Shown here: piece by piece, positions 51,187-59,770 of the stretch
Position numbering within the stretch: position 1 is the stretch's first letter
How the letters are laid out: every line of letters begins with the position of its first letter
Source: Actinospica sp035712985
Lineage (GTDB): Bacteria; Actinomycetota; Actinomycetes; Streptomycetales; Catenulisporaceae
Reading direction: 5' to 3'
DNA: 64,000 bases
Assembly: GCA_035712985.1 (NCBI GenBank)
Contig: DASTAE010000255.1
Coordinates: 1-64,000, forward strand
The notes under the pieces: generated by a model
Database searches by the model: none
Told to the model about the DNA's origin: nothing
What the model saw: only the letters and a program-made list of their open reading frames with translations
Program-made: the position numbers and the translations under genes

Positions 51187-51692
51187 CGCACGGCGCCTTC
51201 GAGCCGATCCTCGGTGTGGACCGCTACACCGAGGCCGGTCGCCTGCGCGAGGACGACCTCGCCGTGCGCACCTACGCCGCGGAACTCCTGGCCCGCGCCG
51301 CCCAGCGGATCGGCCAGGCCGCGGTGGACTACCAGCGCACGATCCTGCCGCCCTCGACCCGCGAGCAGCCCTTCCCCCCGGCGGAGCTGAAGGCCCCGAT
51401 GGACGCCGCCAAGCGCTGCCAGCAGCGTTACACGGCGCTGGCCGACCGCCTGCGCAACGCCCCCTTCCCGCCGGATCCCAAGAAGGCCTGGAAACAGCTC
51501 AAGGGCCCCGGCGCCGCCCGCCTGCTGGAGTTCGACCGCATGCTGCACCAGCAGGCGGATCTCGCCGCCGACATCGTCGACGGCGTCTCCGCCCGGGTCC
51601 TCTCCGAGCTCCCGATCCGCGAGGCGGAGCGGGCCCTCGACGAGCTGAACCGAACGCTGGATCAGCGGGTGGGATTCCTCAGCGGGCTGTGA
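51183..51692 (+). CDS. Hypothetical helical partner of the SPFH protein
   Basis: The 169-residue, mainly helical protein is translated from a GTG that overlaps the SPFH stop (GTGA). It opens THGAFEPILGVDRYTEAGR and has a charged middle (PAELKAPMDAAKRCQQRYTA). A last helix, REAERALDELNRTLDQRVGF, closes it. No named family was recognised. Coupling implies an equimolar relation with the SPFH protein. Confidence 0.65.
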   Translation: MTHGAFEPILGVDRYTEAGRLREDDLAVRTYAAELLARAAQRIGQAAVDYQRTILPPSTREQPFPPAELKAPMDAAKRCQQRYTALADRLRNAPFPPDPKKAWKQLKGPGAARLLEFDRMLHQQADLAADIVDGVSARVLSELPIREAERALDELNRTLDQRVGFLSGL

Positions 51693-51702
51693 GGTTGTGA
51701 GC

Positions 51703-51734
51703 CGGTGGTGGGGGAGTGGCGTCCCCCGCCACCG
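51703..51734. terminator. Bidirectional terminator hairpin
   Basis: CGGTGGTGGGGG pairs with CCCCCGCCACCG across an 8-nt loop with one G-T pair. It lies between the convergent 51183 gene and the HAD gene. Confidence 0.6.
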
Positions 51735-51750
51735 ACCGGAACATCGCCCC

Positions 51751-52479
51751 TCAGCCCACCAGCCTCAGCACCGCGTCCAGCCCGCGCTCGCCCGTCTTCG
51801 GCTCGGCGGGGAGCAGCAGCACCCGGAGGTTGCAGGCCACGGCGCCGCCGTCGCGAGGGGGGTTGTCGCCTACCATCAGGGTGCTGCGGGGGTCGGCGCC
51901 GAGGTCGGCGCAGGCCTTGAGGAACATGCGGGGGTCGGGCTTCTCCACGCCCAGCTCGTAGGAGAGGGCGTAGGCGCCGACGTGCTCGGCCAGGCCGTGG
52001 GCGGCCAGGAAGGGGCGCAGGTCGAACGGGATGTCGCTGACGATGCCGATCGGGATGTTGCGCTCGGCGAGTGCCCGCAGGACGGGCTCGGTGTCGTCGT
52101 AGGGGAACCAGTTCTCGATGTCGAGGATGGCGTCGTAGGCGACGTCGACTATGCCCTCGAAGGCGGGGACCTCCTCGAACCAGACCTCTGTCGCGGCGCG
52201 GTGCTTCTCGGCCGAGGTGTCGCGGCCGTGCTGGGCGGCGGCCACGTGGGGGAGCCTCCCGGCGGCGTGCACCTGCTCGGCGACCGCCGCGGCGTCGAGG
52301 GTCAGCGGGTCGCGGCCGGCCTTGGCCCAGATCCAGGCGAGGTACTGCTCGGTGGGCGGCATCCGGAACAGCGTGTTGGCGAAGTCGAACAGCACGGCCT
52401 CGACGGGCGGCACGGGGCCGGCCAGGTCGGCGGGGGCGGTCGGGACGGCGGTCGGGAGACTGTACAGGTGCGCGCTCAT
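51751..52479 (-). CDS. HAD-superfamily hydrolase with DxA motif I
   Basis: The 242 residues form a HAD fold: motif I VLFDFANTLF, motif II GIVSDIP, motif III Lys in GVEKPDPRMF and motif IV LMVGDNPPRDGGAV. Motif I reads D-F-A, so the second Asp (+2, acid/base in ordinary phosphatases) is Ala. Such DxA/DxG variants occur in phosphonoacetaldehyde hydrolases and dehalogenases. Typical phosphatase activity is therefore doubtful. AGGATGGGCCGC precedes the ATG at 52479. Confidence 0.85.
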   Translation of the reverse strand: MSAHLYSLPTAVPTAPADLAGPVPPVEAVLFDFANTLFRMPPTEQYLAWIWAKAGRDPLTLDAAAVAEQVHAAGRLPHVAAAQHGRDTSAEKHRAATEVWFEEVPAFEGIVDVAYDAILDIENWFPYDDTEPVLRALAERNIPIGIVSDIPFDLRPFLAAHGLAEHVGAYALSYELGVEKPDPRMFLKACADLGADPRSTLMVGDNPPRDGGAVACNLRVLLLPAEPKTGERGLDAVLRLVG

Positions 52480-52557
52480 GCGGCCCATCCTCGCATCCGC
52501 CGGTGACGGGAGGTTTTCGCGGCGGTGGCGCGATGGCGGGGACGCAGGGGCGCCGGG

Positions 52558-52935
52558 TCAGACGACGATCTTGCCGGGGTCCTCGGCCGTGTTCCTGGTG
52601 AGCAGGGTGCGGACCAGCGCCGCCACATAGCGGCGGTCCTCGCGGGTGAGCCTGCCCACCGCCGAGACCAGGAACTCGATCTCCGGGTCTCTGGTCAGGG
52701 TGATCACGGTGTGCGCCGTGGCCTCGTCGGCCGCCGCGCGGACGCGGTCGGCGGGCAGGTCCAGGCCGGCGGCGAGGCGAGTGAGGGTCTGCGGGTGCGG
52801 GGGGCGGCTCGGCTGCTCGTTCGTGGCCAGGTGGTGCACCGTCGAGCGGGGCAGGGCCCCTCGGCGCGCCACGTCGGCGAAGGACCAGTGCATCTCGGCC
52901 ATCCGCGTCCGGATCAGTGCCTGAAGTGGGTTCAT
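52558..52935 (-). CDS. Small HTH (XRE-like) regulator
   Basis: The 125-residue protein has an N-terminal helix-turn-helix (ADVARRGALPRSTVHHLATN) and a second helical part (about 70-125: VITLTRDPEIEFLVSAVGRL). The N-terminal LQALIRTRMAEMHWSFADVA pattern is typical of actinomycete XRE-like proteins. Target unknown. Confidence 0.75.
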   Translation of the reverse strand: MNPLQALIRTRMAEMHWSFADVARRGALPRSTVHHLATNEQPSRPPHPQTLTRLAAGLDLPADRVRAAADEATAHTVITLTRDPEIEFLVSAVGRLTREDRRYVAALVRTLLTRNTAEDPGKIVV

Positions 52936-53156
52936 CGGCGTGACCTCGGCTTTCGCCGTCGGCGGGTGCCGCGGCTCCGTAGCCAGCGTAACCGCCCCGG
53001 CCCGGGCCGCGCCCTTCGGGAGGGTGTGTGATCGTTGTCACGTCCCGGGCCGGTTTATTCCGCTTTCAGAATGACACGGTAGCCTGGATGGACCAGTGAT
53101 CATACGGGTCTGAATGTGTCGGAGCGCGCGGTCTCCGTGGGAAGGGTGCGGCGACC

Positions 53157-53477
53157 ATGAGCCACCACTCGCTGGCCGAGGTGTGGGAGCGTTTCGGCCC
53201 CCGGCTGCCCGAGCTGGCCTTCGAGCCCGGCCTCGTCGCCGCGGTCGACCAGCACGCCGCCGCCGTCCGCGACACGCTCGGCGGCTCCGAGGCCTACCAC
53301 CACACCCTCGGCGACTACGCCCTCGGCTTCCTGGACGCGCTGCGCGAGGCCGACTGGCGCGAGCACGCGGGCTACGACTTCGCCACGCTGCGGCTGACGG
53401 CCGTCTCCTGGCTGATCCGCGAGCACCGCCTCCCCCTCGGCCCGCTCGATCCGCCGGGCCCCGCCGCGGCCTTCTGA
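53157..53477 (+). CDS. DUF6401-like small protein
   Basis: The 106-residue helical protein shows EVWERFGPRLPELAFEPGLV, DQHAAAVRDTLGGSEAYHHT and YDFATLRLTAVSWLIREHRL. It resembles the DUF6401 group sometimes seen near natural product genes. No biosynthetic gene cluster is seen here. GGGAAGGGTGCGGCGACC precedes the ATG at 53157. The function is unknown and the family assignment is tentative. Confidence 0.6.
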   Translation: MSHHSLAEVWERFGPRLPELAFEPGLVAAVDQHAAAVRDTLGGSEAYHHTLGDYALGFLDALREADWREHAGYDFATLRLTAVSWLIREHRLPLGPLDPPGPAAAF

Positions 53478-53568
53478 GCTGCGCCTTCCGCATTCCGCGA
53501 GCCGGATCCGCCGGTCAGATCTAAGGTCGAGTGAAAGCCTTGGGTCCGATCTGCAGGAAGGATCGAGG

Positions 53569-54126
53569 ATGACCGGATTCACCAGGAACCGCGACGGCGG
53601 CCAGGGCGGCGCCATGGCCGCCCCGTCCCCCGGATTTTCCGTGAAGGCCAGGAAGACCAGGAAGGCCAGGCACAAGGACGACCAGGCCCGGGTCACGGCG
53701 CACGCCCGCGCGGCCGGCCGCACCGGCAAGTCCCGCGAGCGCGAGCGCGGCTACGACGAGGTCGAGGAGCCGATGCGCGACGAGCGCGAGCAGGTGCCGG
53801 TGGTGCCCCGGCGCGACGGCGAGCCCGGCGAGGCCCGCGAGCACGTGCGCCGGGACATCGGCAGCCACGTCGTCGTGTTCGAACTCGGCGCGCCGGGCAA
53901 CCCCGAGGACCTCGGCGCGCCCTTCCGGGACCCGCAGGGGGTCGAGATGCGCTGGGCGGTGCGCTGCCTGACGCACGAGGAGACCAGATACCTCGGCCAC
54001 CACCGGGCCGCGATCCAGACGGTCAAGGCCTCGCACACCTGGTGCGCGGGCTGCGCGGAGGCCGTCGCGAACAGCCGCCGGGTGCGCCACCGCGCGCGGA
54101 CCCGGCTGAGGGAGGCGACGTCATGA
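53569..54126 (+). CDS. Basic hypothetical protein A, CxTH...WCxxC motif
   Basis: The 185 residues begin with a strongly basic, disordered N-terminal half (KARKTRKARHKDDQARVTAH). A folded C-terminal half (about 100-185) follows with VVVFELGAPGN, RWAVRCLTHEETRYLGHHRA and HTWCAGCAEAVANSRR. The C-x-T-H / W-C-x2-C pattern (Cys to Cys spacing about 26) looks like a small zinc-binding module. A paralogous C-terminal half is encoded next. GCAGGAAGGATCGAGG precedes the ATG at 53569. Not a known family to me. Confidence 0.65.
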   Translation: MTGFTRNRDGGQGGAMAAPSPGFSVKARKTRKARHKDDQARVTAHARAAGRTGKSRERERGYDEVEEPMRDEREQVPVVPRRDGEPGEAREHVRRDIGSHVVVFELGAPGNPEDLGAPFRDPQGVEMRWAVRCLTHEETRYLGHHRAAIQTVKASHTWCAGCAEAVANSRRVRHRARTRLREATS

Positions 54127-54611
54127 GCTCGAGCAACTCGGGCGGCGTGCCGCAGCACGAGAAGCGGGCCAGGGAGCACCGGATGCGGCAGACCGCGAAG
54201 AAGCAGGTGCGGCGCGCCGAGGTGGCTCTCGACAAGTACCGCGCCCGCGCGGCGAGGATCCTGCACGCCGAGGGCCTCGGGGCCGCGGCCGGACAGCCGG
54301 AGCGCGCCGCGTACGTGTACCGCATCCTGCGCCACCGGGAGACCGGCGTGCGCGTGCGGGTGCTGGACTGCGAGGCGCCCGACGCCCCCGCGTCGGCGAA
54401 GGGCGAGGCCGTGCACCGGTACCTCGTGGAGTGCCAGACGCACGGCGTGAAGGGCGACTCCTTCGTCAACGCGAAGGCCGCGCTCAGGGCGGCCCGGCGC
54501 TCGGACGAGTGGTGCTCGACGTGCGCGGGGCTGATGCTCTCGGCGCCGAGGACCCGCAACCGGGCCCGGCTGACGGGTCGGCACAAGCGGCGGGATTCGC
54601 TCCCGTCGTAG
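54123..54611 (+). CDS. Basic hypothetical protein B, paralogous CxTH...WCxxC motif
   Basis: The 162 residues start with a basic N-terminus (EKRAREHRMRQTAKKQVRRA) and end with a C-terminal module of the same layout as protein A: RYLVECQTHGVKGDSFVNAK, then DEWCSTCAGLM. Spacing is C-x-T-H-x23-W-C-x2-C versus x22 in protein A. The ATG overlaps the stop of gene A (ATGA), so both are made together. The pair probably arose by duplication and may form a heterodimer. Nucleic-acid binding is suggested by the basic tails. Confidence 0.65.
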   Translation: MSSSNSGGVPQHEKRAREHRMRQTAKKQVRRAEVALDKYRARAARILHAEGLGAAAGQPERAAYVYRILRHRETGVRVRVLDCEAPDAPASAKGEAVHRYLVECQTHGVKGDSFVNAKAALRAARRSDEWCSTCAGLMLSAPRTRNRARLTGRHKRRDSLPS

Positions 54612-54635
54612 CGGTCGTCGCAGCCGGCGCCAAGG

Positions 54636-54688
54636 GAACGGCCGTGGCCCGCATCCCCCTTCCTCGGGGATGCGGGCCACGGTCGTTC
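54636..54688. terminator. Very strong bidirectional terminator (23-bp stem)
   Basis: CCGTGGCCCGCATCCCC (54642-54658) pairs perfectly with GGGGATGCGGGCCACGG (54666-54682) across a 7-nt loop. The stem extends on both sides by GAACGG/TCGTTC, with one G-T pair. It lies between two converging genes, so it ends transcripts from both sides. Confidence 0.85.
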
Positions 54689-54697
54689 GACGGGGGA

Positions 54698-55540
54698 TCA
54701 GCTCTCGGGCTCCATCGGGCCGCCCTCGCTGGTCATCTCCTGCCGGGCCCGGCGCGCCTCGGCCTCGGCGGCCCGGCTGCCCTGCATGTGCCCGGCGGCG
54801 TAGGCCTCGCCGCTGCTCGCCATCCGGCCGCCGCCGACCGAGCCGGCCACGTTGGTGGCCTCGCGCTCGGCCGCGCCGAGCATCCGCTCCCAGCGCTGCT
54901 GCATCGGCCGGATCATGCCGCCGCCCACGCCGACGATGATCACGCCGGCGACCGTGGCCAGGATCGCGGTGAGCACCGGGCCGCTGACCGCGGTGGCGAT
55001 CCCGGCCTGGCCGAGAGCCGCGAACACGCCGAGGGCGATGATGCAGACCGCGGCCGCGCTGCCCAGCATCGGGCCGTACGACAGGCTGCTGAGCGCGTTC
55101 GAAACCAGGTCGCGCACCGCACGCGCGATCATGGCCGCGATCACGATGATCGCCACCGCCACCAGGCCGCGCGGGATCCAGGCGAGGATGCTGCGCAGCA
55201 CGGTGTTGATCGGGTTCGAGCCGAACACGCCGAAGGCGAGCTGCAGCACGATCAGCAGCATGAGGTAGTAGGCGATCATGCCGACGAGCTTCGGCCCGTC
55301 GTACTTGCTGCGCTCCAGCGCATGCGACATCCCCGCGCGGTCCATCACGCGCTCGAAGTGCACGCGGCGCAGCACGCTCTCCACGGCCCGGCCGATCAGC
55401 TTGGCTATGACCCAGCCGATGACCAGCACGATCAGGAAGCCGACGAAGCGCGGCACCCAGGTCGTGAAGCTGTTCCACATCGAGTTGATACCGCCGGTCC
55501 AGTCGACCCCGGCGACGTAGATCTGCTGCGTGTGTTGCAT
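54698..55540 (-). CDS. CmpX-like mechanosensitive-channel-related membrane protein
   Basis: The 280 residues have five to six hydrophobic helices: FVGFLIVLVIGWVIAKLIG, MIAYYLMLLIVLQLAF, LVAVAIIVIAAMIARAVRDL, MLGSAAAVCIIALGVF, and LTAILATVAGVIIVGVGGGM at the end. The repeated A-R-A-V / helix pattern is that of TM_helix (CmpX) proteins related to MscS channels. The cytoplasmic C-terminus is polar. The start is ATG at 55540. A role in osmotic or envelope stress is inferred. Confidence 0.8.
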   Translation of the reverse strand: MQHTQQIYVAGVDWTGGINSMWNSFTTWVPRFVGFLIVLVIGWVIAKLIGRAVESVLRRVHFERVMDRAGMSHALERSKYDGPKLVGMIAYYLMLLIVLQLAFGVFGSNPINTVLRSILAWIPRGLVAVAIIVIAAMIARAVRDLVSNALSSLSYGPMLGSAAAVCIIALGVFAALGQAGIATAVSGPVLTAILATVAGVIIVGVGGGMIRPMQQRWERMLGAAEREATNVAGSVGGGRMASSGEAYAAGHMQGSRAAEAEARRARQEMTSEGGPMEPES

Positions 55541-55659
55541 GGCGGGTTCCGTGCCCTTCCGGATCACCGGCACGCGGACGGATCCGGCGCGCTCTGTCAC
55601 TCCGTGGTAACACGCGGTCATGGAGCGGTGCGCGCCGGATTGGGCCGTTTGAGGGCGCG

Positions 55660-57297
55660 TCAGCCCCAGACCGGCTCCGGCACCTCGCGCACCTCGCCGT
55701 CCCCGCCGAGGTGCAGGAAGCGGGTGAAGGACCGGGTGAACCAGCGGTCGTGGGTCACCGCGACGACCGTGCCGGCGAAGCGCTCGAGCCCGGCCTCCAG
55801 CGCCTCCGCGCTGGCCAGGTCGAGGTTGTCGGTCGGCTCGTCGAGCAGCAGCAGCGTGGCCCCGGACAGCTCGAGCAGCAGGATCAGAAAGCGCGCCTGC
55901 TGGCCGCCGGACAGCTGCTCGAAGCGCACATCGCCCTGCGCGGCCAGCTCGTAGCGGCTGAGCGCGGGCATCGCCTGGTCGCGCGGCAGGCTCGGGCGCC
56001 GCGTGTCGCCGCGCCAGAGGATCTCCACGAGCGTGGCGCCGACCAGTTCCGGCCGGTCGTGCGTCTGCGAGAAGTGCCCCGGCACGACGCGGGCGCCGAG
56101 CCGCGCGGTGCCCTCGTGCGCGACGGGGGCGAGCGGGGTCAGCGGCTCGCCCTCGGGGTCGGTGCCGCCGCGCCCGAGCAGCCGCAGCAGGTGCGACTTG
56201 CCGGTGCCGTTCGCGCCGAGCACGGCGATCCGGTCGCCGTACCAGGCCTCGAAGTCGAAGGGGAAGGTCAGGTTCGTCAGCTCCAGCTGCTCGCACATGA
56301 CGGCCCGTTTGCCGGTGCGCCCGCCGTCCAGCCGCATCCGGATGTTCTGGTCCTTCGGCGGGATCGGCGGCGGCCCGTCCGCCTCGAACTTCGCCAGCCG
56401 GGTGCGCGCCGCCTGCAGCCGGGTGGCCATGTCCGAGTTGTACTTCGCCTTGGCCTGGTACATCCGCACCAGGTCCTTGAGCTTCGCGTGCTCCTCGTCC
56501 CAGCGGCGCCGGTCCTCGTCCAGCCGCTCGTGCCGGGCCGCGCGCGCCGCGTGCCAGGACGCGAAGGACCCGGGATGCACCCACGCGGAGCCGCCCTCGA
56601 CGGCCACGACGGCGGTCGCGGTGTTCGCGAGCAGCTCGCGGTCGTGCGACACGTACAGCAGCGTCTTCGAGCTCTCCTTCAGCCGCTGCTCCAGCCAGAG
56701 CTTGCCGGGCACGTCGAGGAAGTTGTCCGGCTCGTCGAGCAGCAGCACCTCCTCGTCCCCGCGCAGCAGCAGGTCCAGCGCGAAGCGCTTCTGCTGGCCG
56801 CCGGAGAGCGTCCTGACCGGCCGGTCGCGGACCTCGTCCCAGGACTTGCCGAGGATGCCGACGGCCACGGTGTCGAAGACGACCTCCAGCTCGTAGCCGC
56901 CGACGTCGCCCCAGGCGGTGAGCGCGGCGGCGTACTTGAGCTGGGCGGTCTCGGTGGCGTCGGGCGCGGCGATGGCCTGCTCGGCGCGGGCCAGGCGCTC
57001 GCCCGCCGCGCGGATCGGGGGCGCGGAGAGCGAGAGCGCGAGCTGCCCGAGGGTCGTGTCGTCGCCGATCATGCCGATGAACTGGCGCATCACGCCGAGC
57101 CCGCCGCCGCGCGAGATCGTCCCGGCGGACGCGGTCGTGTCCCCGGCCACCAGGCGCAGCAGCGTGGTCTTCCCGGCGCCGTTGGGGCCCACGAGCGCGA
57201 CCTTCGCGCCCTCGCCGACCCGGAAGGTGACATCCGCGAAGAGCATCCGGCCGTCGGGGAGCTTGAAGCCCACCCCGGAGAGATCGACGTAGCCCAT
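55660..57297 (-). CDS. ABC-F family ATPase
   Basis: The 545 residues have two nucleotide-binding domains and no membrane segment. NBD1 has GPNGAGKTT, LSGGQQKRFALDLLL and VLLLDEPDNFLD. NBD2 has GANGTGKSH, LSGGQQARFLILLLEL and LLLLDEPTDNLD. The linker (about 255-320) is rich in charged and Arg residues. ABC-F proteins bind the ribosome and can protect it from antibiotics or modulate translation. Which subgroup this is could not be told by eye. The Walker A of NBD2 ends in Ser-His (GKSH), where Ser-Thr is usual. Confidence 0.9.
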   Translation of the reverse strand: MGYVDLSGVGFKLPDGRMLFADVTFRVGEGAKVALVGPNGAGKTTLLRLVAGDTTASAGTISRGGGLGVMRQFIGMIGDDTTLGQLALSLSAPPIRAAGERLARAEQAIAAPDATETAQLKYAAALTAWGDVGGYELEVVFDTVAVGILGKSWDEVRDRPVRTLSGGQQKRFALDLLLRGDEEVLLLDEPDNFLDVPGKLWLEQRLKESSKTLLYVSHDRELLANTATAVVAVEGGSAWVHPGSFASWHAARAARHERLDEDRRRWDEEHAKLKDLVRMYQAKAKYNSDMATRLQAARTRLAKFEADGPPPIPPKDQNIRMRLDGGRTGKRAVMCEQLELTNLTFPFDFEAWYGDRIAVLGANGTGKSHLLRLLGRGGTDPEGEPLTPLAPVAHEGTARLGARVVPGHFSQTHDRPELVGATLVEILWRGDTRRPSLPRDQAMPALSRYELAAQGDVRFEQLSGGQQARFLILLLELSGATLLLLDEPTDNLDLASAEALEAGLERFAGTVVAVTHDRWFTRSFTRFLHLGGDGEVREVPEPVWG

Positions 57298-57430
57298 GAG
57301 GGCCGAGTATGGCCGTCGCCCCGGGGCGGTGTCACCCGGATTACGCGCCGCCGGGCGTGCTCAGGTCGACGACCCTGCCGTCCGGGGCCCACTCCACCCG
57401 TAGTGCCTCAGATGTCGAATACGGTAGCGA

Positions 57431-58135
57431 CTACTCGGGCGCCGGGGCGAGGCTCTCGAACTGGTTCAGCAGCAACTCGAGGCAGAGCTCGAAGGTGTTC
57501 ACCTCGGCGTGCCGGACCACGAGCGGGGCGACGGCCGCGAGGTTCGGGAACTCGGCGGCGTCGACGTCCCCGTAGGCGTCCTCCCATCGTCGCACGTCAG
57601 CGGCCCTGACCTCCGCGGAGCGCGCCAGCAGGTCCGCGTCCACGGCGCTGAACGCGAGCACGAAGTCGCCGAAGCTCCGGTACAGCCGCACGGCCTGCTC
57701 GCCCTCGAATCCGGCCCGCCGCAGCTCGCCGAGGACGAGGTCGATGATGCGCCGCTCGTGCTCGCCGCCGGTCACCCGGGACGCGACGGCGATGGCCACG
57801 CGGGGGTGCGCGACGTACTCGGCGTACGTGCGCTTGGCGATGGTCCGGAGGTTCTGCTTCCAGTCCTCGCCGAGATCGAAGTCCTGCAGCGTGTGCGCGA
57901 TCAGCCGGTCGCCCATCGCGAGGAAGAGCTCGTCCACGCTCGCGAAGTAGCGGTAGATCGCCGTCGGATCGCAGCCGATCGCGGCGCCGAGCCTGCGCAC
58001 GGACAGCCGCGCGGCCCCGTGCTCGCCGACCAGGGCGAGGGCGGCGTCCACGATCGCGTCCGCCGACAGCACCGCCCCGGCCCTCGTCCGCGTGTTCCGC
58101 CGGCGCTCCTCGATGACCCTGGCCATGGCGGTCAT
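57431..58135 (-). CDS. TetR-family transcriptional regulator
   Basis: The 234 residues include an N-terminal HTH (about 20-70: SADAIVDAALALVGEHGAAR, RRLGAAIGCDPTAIYRYFAS). A helical ligand-binding domain of the TetR_C type follows. It is divergent from the APC permease gene, with the palindrome GTCAACACCGTTGAC in between, so it probably represses the permease-amidohydrolase pair and itself. The start at 58135 could also be 58126 (MARVIEE). Confidence 0.9.
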   Translation of the reverse strand: MTAMARVIEERRRNTRTRAGAVLSADAIVDAALALVGEHGAARLSVRRLGAAIGCDPTAIYRYFASVDELFLAMGDRLIAHTLQDFDLGEDWKQNLRTIAKRTYAEYVAHPRVAIAVASRVTGGEHERRIIDLVLGELRRAGFEGEQAVRLYRSFGDFVLAFSAVDADLLARSAEVRAADVRRWEDAYGDVDAAEFPNLAAVAPLVVRHAEVNTFELCLELLLNQFESLAPAPE

Positions 58136-58180
58136 TCAATCACGGCCGTCCGCCCCGCGTTTCCGCCGCCGAAATTTTCC

Positions 58181-58195
58181 GTCAACACCGTTGAC
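58181..58195. promoter_or_regulatory. TetR operator candidate overlapping divergent -35 elements
   Basis: GTCAAC-ACC-GTTGAC is a perfect dyad. Its right arm holds TTGACA (58191-58196) for the permease direction, and its left arm holds TTGACG on the reverse strand for tetR. Binding would block both promoters. Confidence 0.55.
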
Positions 58196-58267
58196 AGAAC
58201 GTGGGCGCGGCCCCACCATCAACGTCACAGCACTAACCTCTTGTCCACATCCAGCCAAGGACACTCG

Positions 58268-59770
58268 ATGGTTAATCCGCAATCCGCCCCGGAGGCACGG
58301 CCGGACCGGCTCCGCGAGAGCGTCGGCCCGGTGGGCACGGCCGTCATCGCGATGGCCAACACCGCGCCCACCCTGAGCATCGGCATCGGCCTCGGCCTGA
58401 TCAGCCTGGACGCGGGCAGCGCGATCCCGGCCATGGTGCTGATCGCCGCCGTGCTCGTGCTCGGCATCGCGCTCGCCTTCAGCCGGCTGAACCGGGTGGA
58501 GCGGGACCTCGGCGCCAGCTACACCTGGGTCGGGCGCACCCTCGGCCCCTGGCTCGGCTTCCAGTGCGGCTGGGTCGGCCTGGCCGGCACCACGATCTAC
58601 CTCGCCTACGGCAGCCAGGTCTGCGGCTCGCTGGTCCTCGCGTTCGCGAACGAGTGCCATCTGACCAGCGTGCTCGGCCTGGCGCTGAACCCGGGCTCGA
58701 TCGCGCTGTCCACGATCGTGGGCCTGGTCGCGCTGATCAGCCTGACCTACCTCGCGCTGCGCGGCGCCGACGTGGTCGCCCGGATCCAGACCCCGCTGAT
58801 CGTGTTCGAATACGTCGTGCTGATCGGCTTCTGCGGATACGCGGCGATCCGCGGCACCCACTCCGTCGCGCTGTCCTGGTTCAACCCGCTGACCGCGCCG
58901 TCGGCGAAGCTCGCCGCGACCGGCATCATCCTGTGCGTCTACTGCTTCTGGGGCTGGGACAGCGCCTTCACCCTCACCGAGGAGACGCACGACGCCCGCG
59001 ACTCCGCACGGGCCGGCTTCGGCTCGATCTTCCTGATGCTCGGGCTGTTCCTGCTCGCCGCGATCGGCTTCGAGCGCTACTTCTCCCTCGACACGCTCGG
59101 CGCCAACGGGGCCCAGCTGCTGCCCTACCTCGGCACCCAGATCGCCAAGCAGCCGATCGCCGCGCTGCCGCTGCTCGCGATGCTCTTCTCCTCGATCGCC
59201 TCCCTGCAGACCGGCGTCGTGCCCAACGCCCGCGGCGCGCTCGCCATGGGCCGCGACGGGGCGCTCGGCCGCGCCTGGACCCGGGTCAGCCCGAAGTACG
59301 GCACCCCGGCCCTCGGCACACTGCTGATCGCGGGCATCGCGGCGGCGATCGCCGTGCTCGGGATCGGGATCGGCACGCTCAACCAGTTCATCACCGCGAT
59401 GGCCACCTCGGTCGGCACCCTCGTCTCCGGCTACTACGGCCTGGCCGGGCTCGCCTGCGCCTGGCGATTCCGCGGCGAGCTGCGCGACGGCCTCTGGCCC
59501 GCGCTGCGCTCGGTGGTCCTCCCGCTGATCAGCGCCGTCGGGATGCTCGGCCTCGGCGCCTTCCTGGCGATCAGCGATTGGCAGTCTGTCAGCACTTTCG
59601 CCTTCAACGCGCAGAACGGCAGGTTCCTGGCCCTCGTCCCGCTCAGTATCGTCGCGGTCGGGGTGCTGGTGTCCGCGTGGGCGAAGTGGGGACGCCGGTC
59701 ACCGTACTTCGCGTCCCGGCGGACCGTCGCCGTGGGCGTGGTTCCGAACCTCGAAGAAAGCGCGCTGTAA
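58268..59770 (+). CDS. APC-family amino acid permease
   Basis: The 500 residues have about 12 helices. The first APC helices are GPVGTAVIAMANTAPTLSIG and SAIPAMVLIAAVLVLGIALAF. The ASYTWVGRTLGPWLGFQCGW substrate-site region and TEETHDARDSARAGFGSIFL follow. It is predicted to import an amino acid or a related amine. The amidohydrolase gene follows with no gap (stop TAA, then ATG), so import and hydrolysis are linked. AAGGACA precedes the ATG at 58268. Confidence 0.88.
   Translation: MVNPQSAPEARPDRLRESVGPVGTAVIAMANTAPTLSIGIGLGLISLDAGSAIPAMVLIAAVLVLGIALAFSRLNRVERDLGASYTWVGRTLGPWLGFQCGWVGLAGTTIYLAYGSQVCGSLVLAFANECHLTSVLGLALNPGSIALSTIVGLVALISLTYLALRGADVVARIQTPLIVFEYVVLIGFCGYAAIRGTHSVALSWFNPLTAPSAKLAATGIILCVYCFWGWDSAFTLTEETHDARDSARAGFGSIFLMLGLFLLAAIGFERYFSLDTLGANGAQLLPYLGTQIAKQPIAALPLLAMLFSSIASLQTGVVPNARGALAMGRDGALGRAWTRVSPKYGTPALGTLLIAGIAAAIAVLGIGIGTLNQFITAMATSVGTLVSGYYGLAGLACAWRFRGELRDGLWPALRSVVLPLISAVGMLGLGAFLAISDWQSVSTFAFNAQNGRFLALVPLSIVAVGVLVSAWAKWGRRSPYFASRRTVAVGVVPNLEESAL

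Noticed and set aside
53035..53085. Promoter for the DUF6401-like gene (TTGTCA and TAGCCT)
   Set aside because: Spacing between the elements does not fit 16-18 bp in any combination tried.
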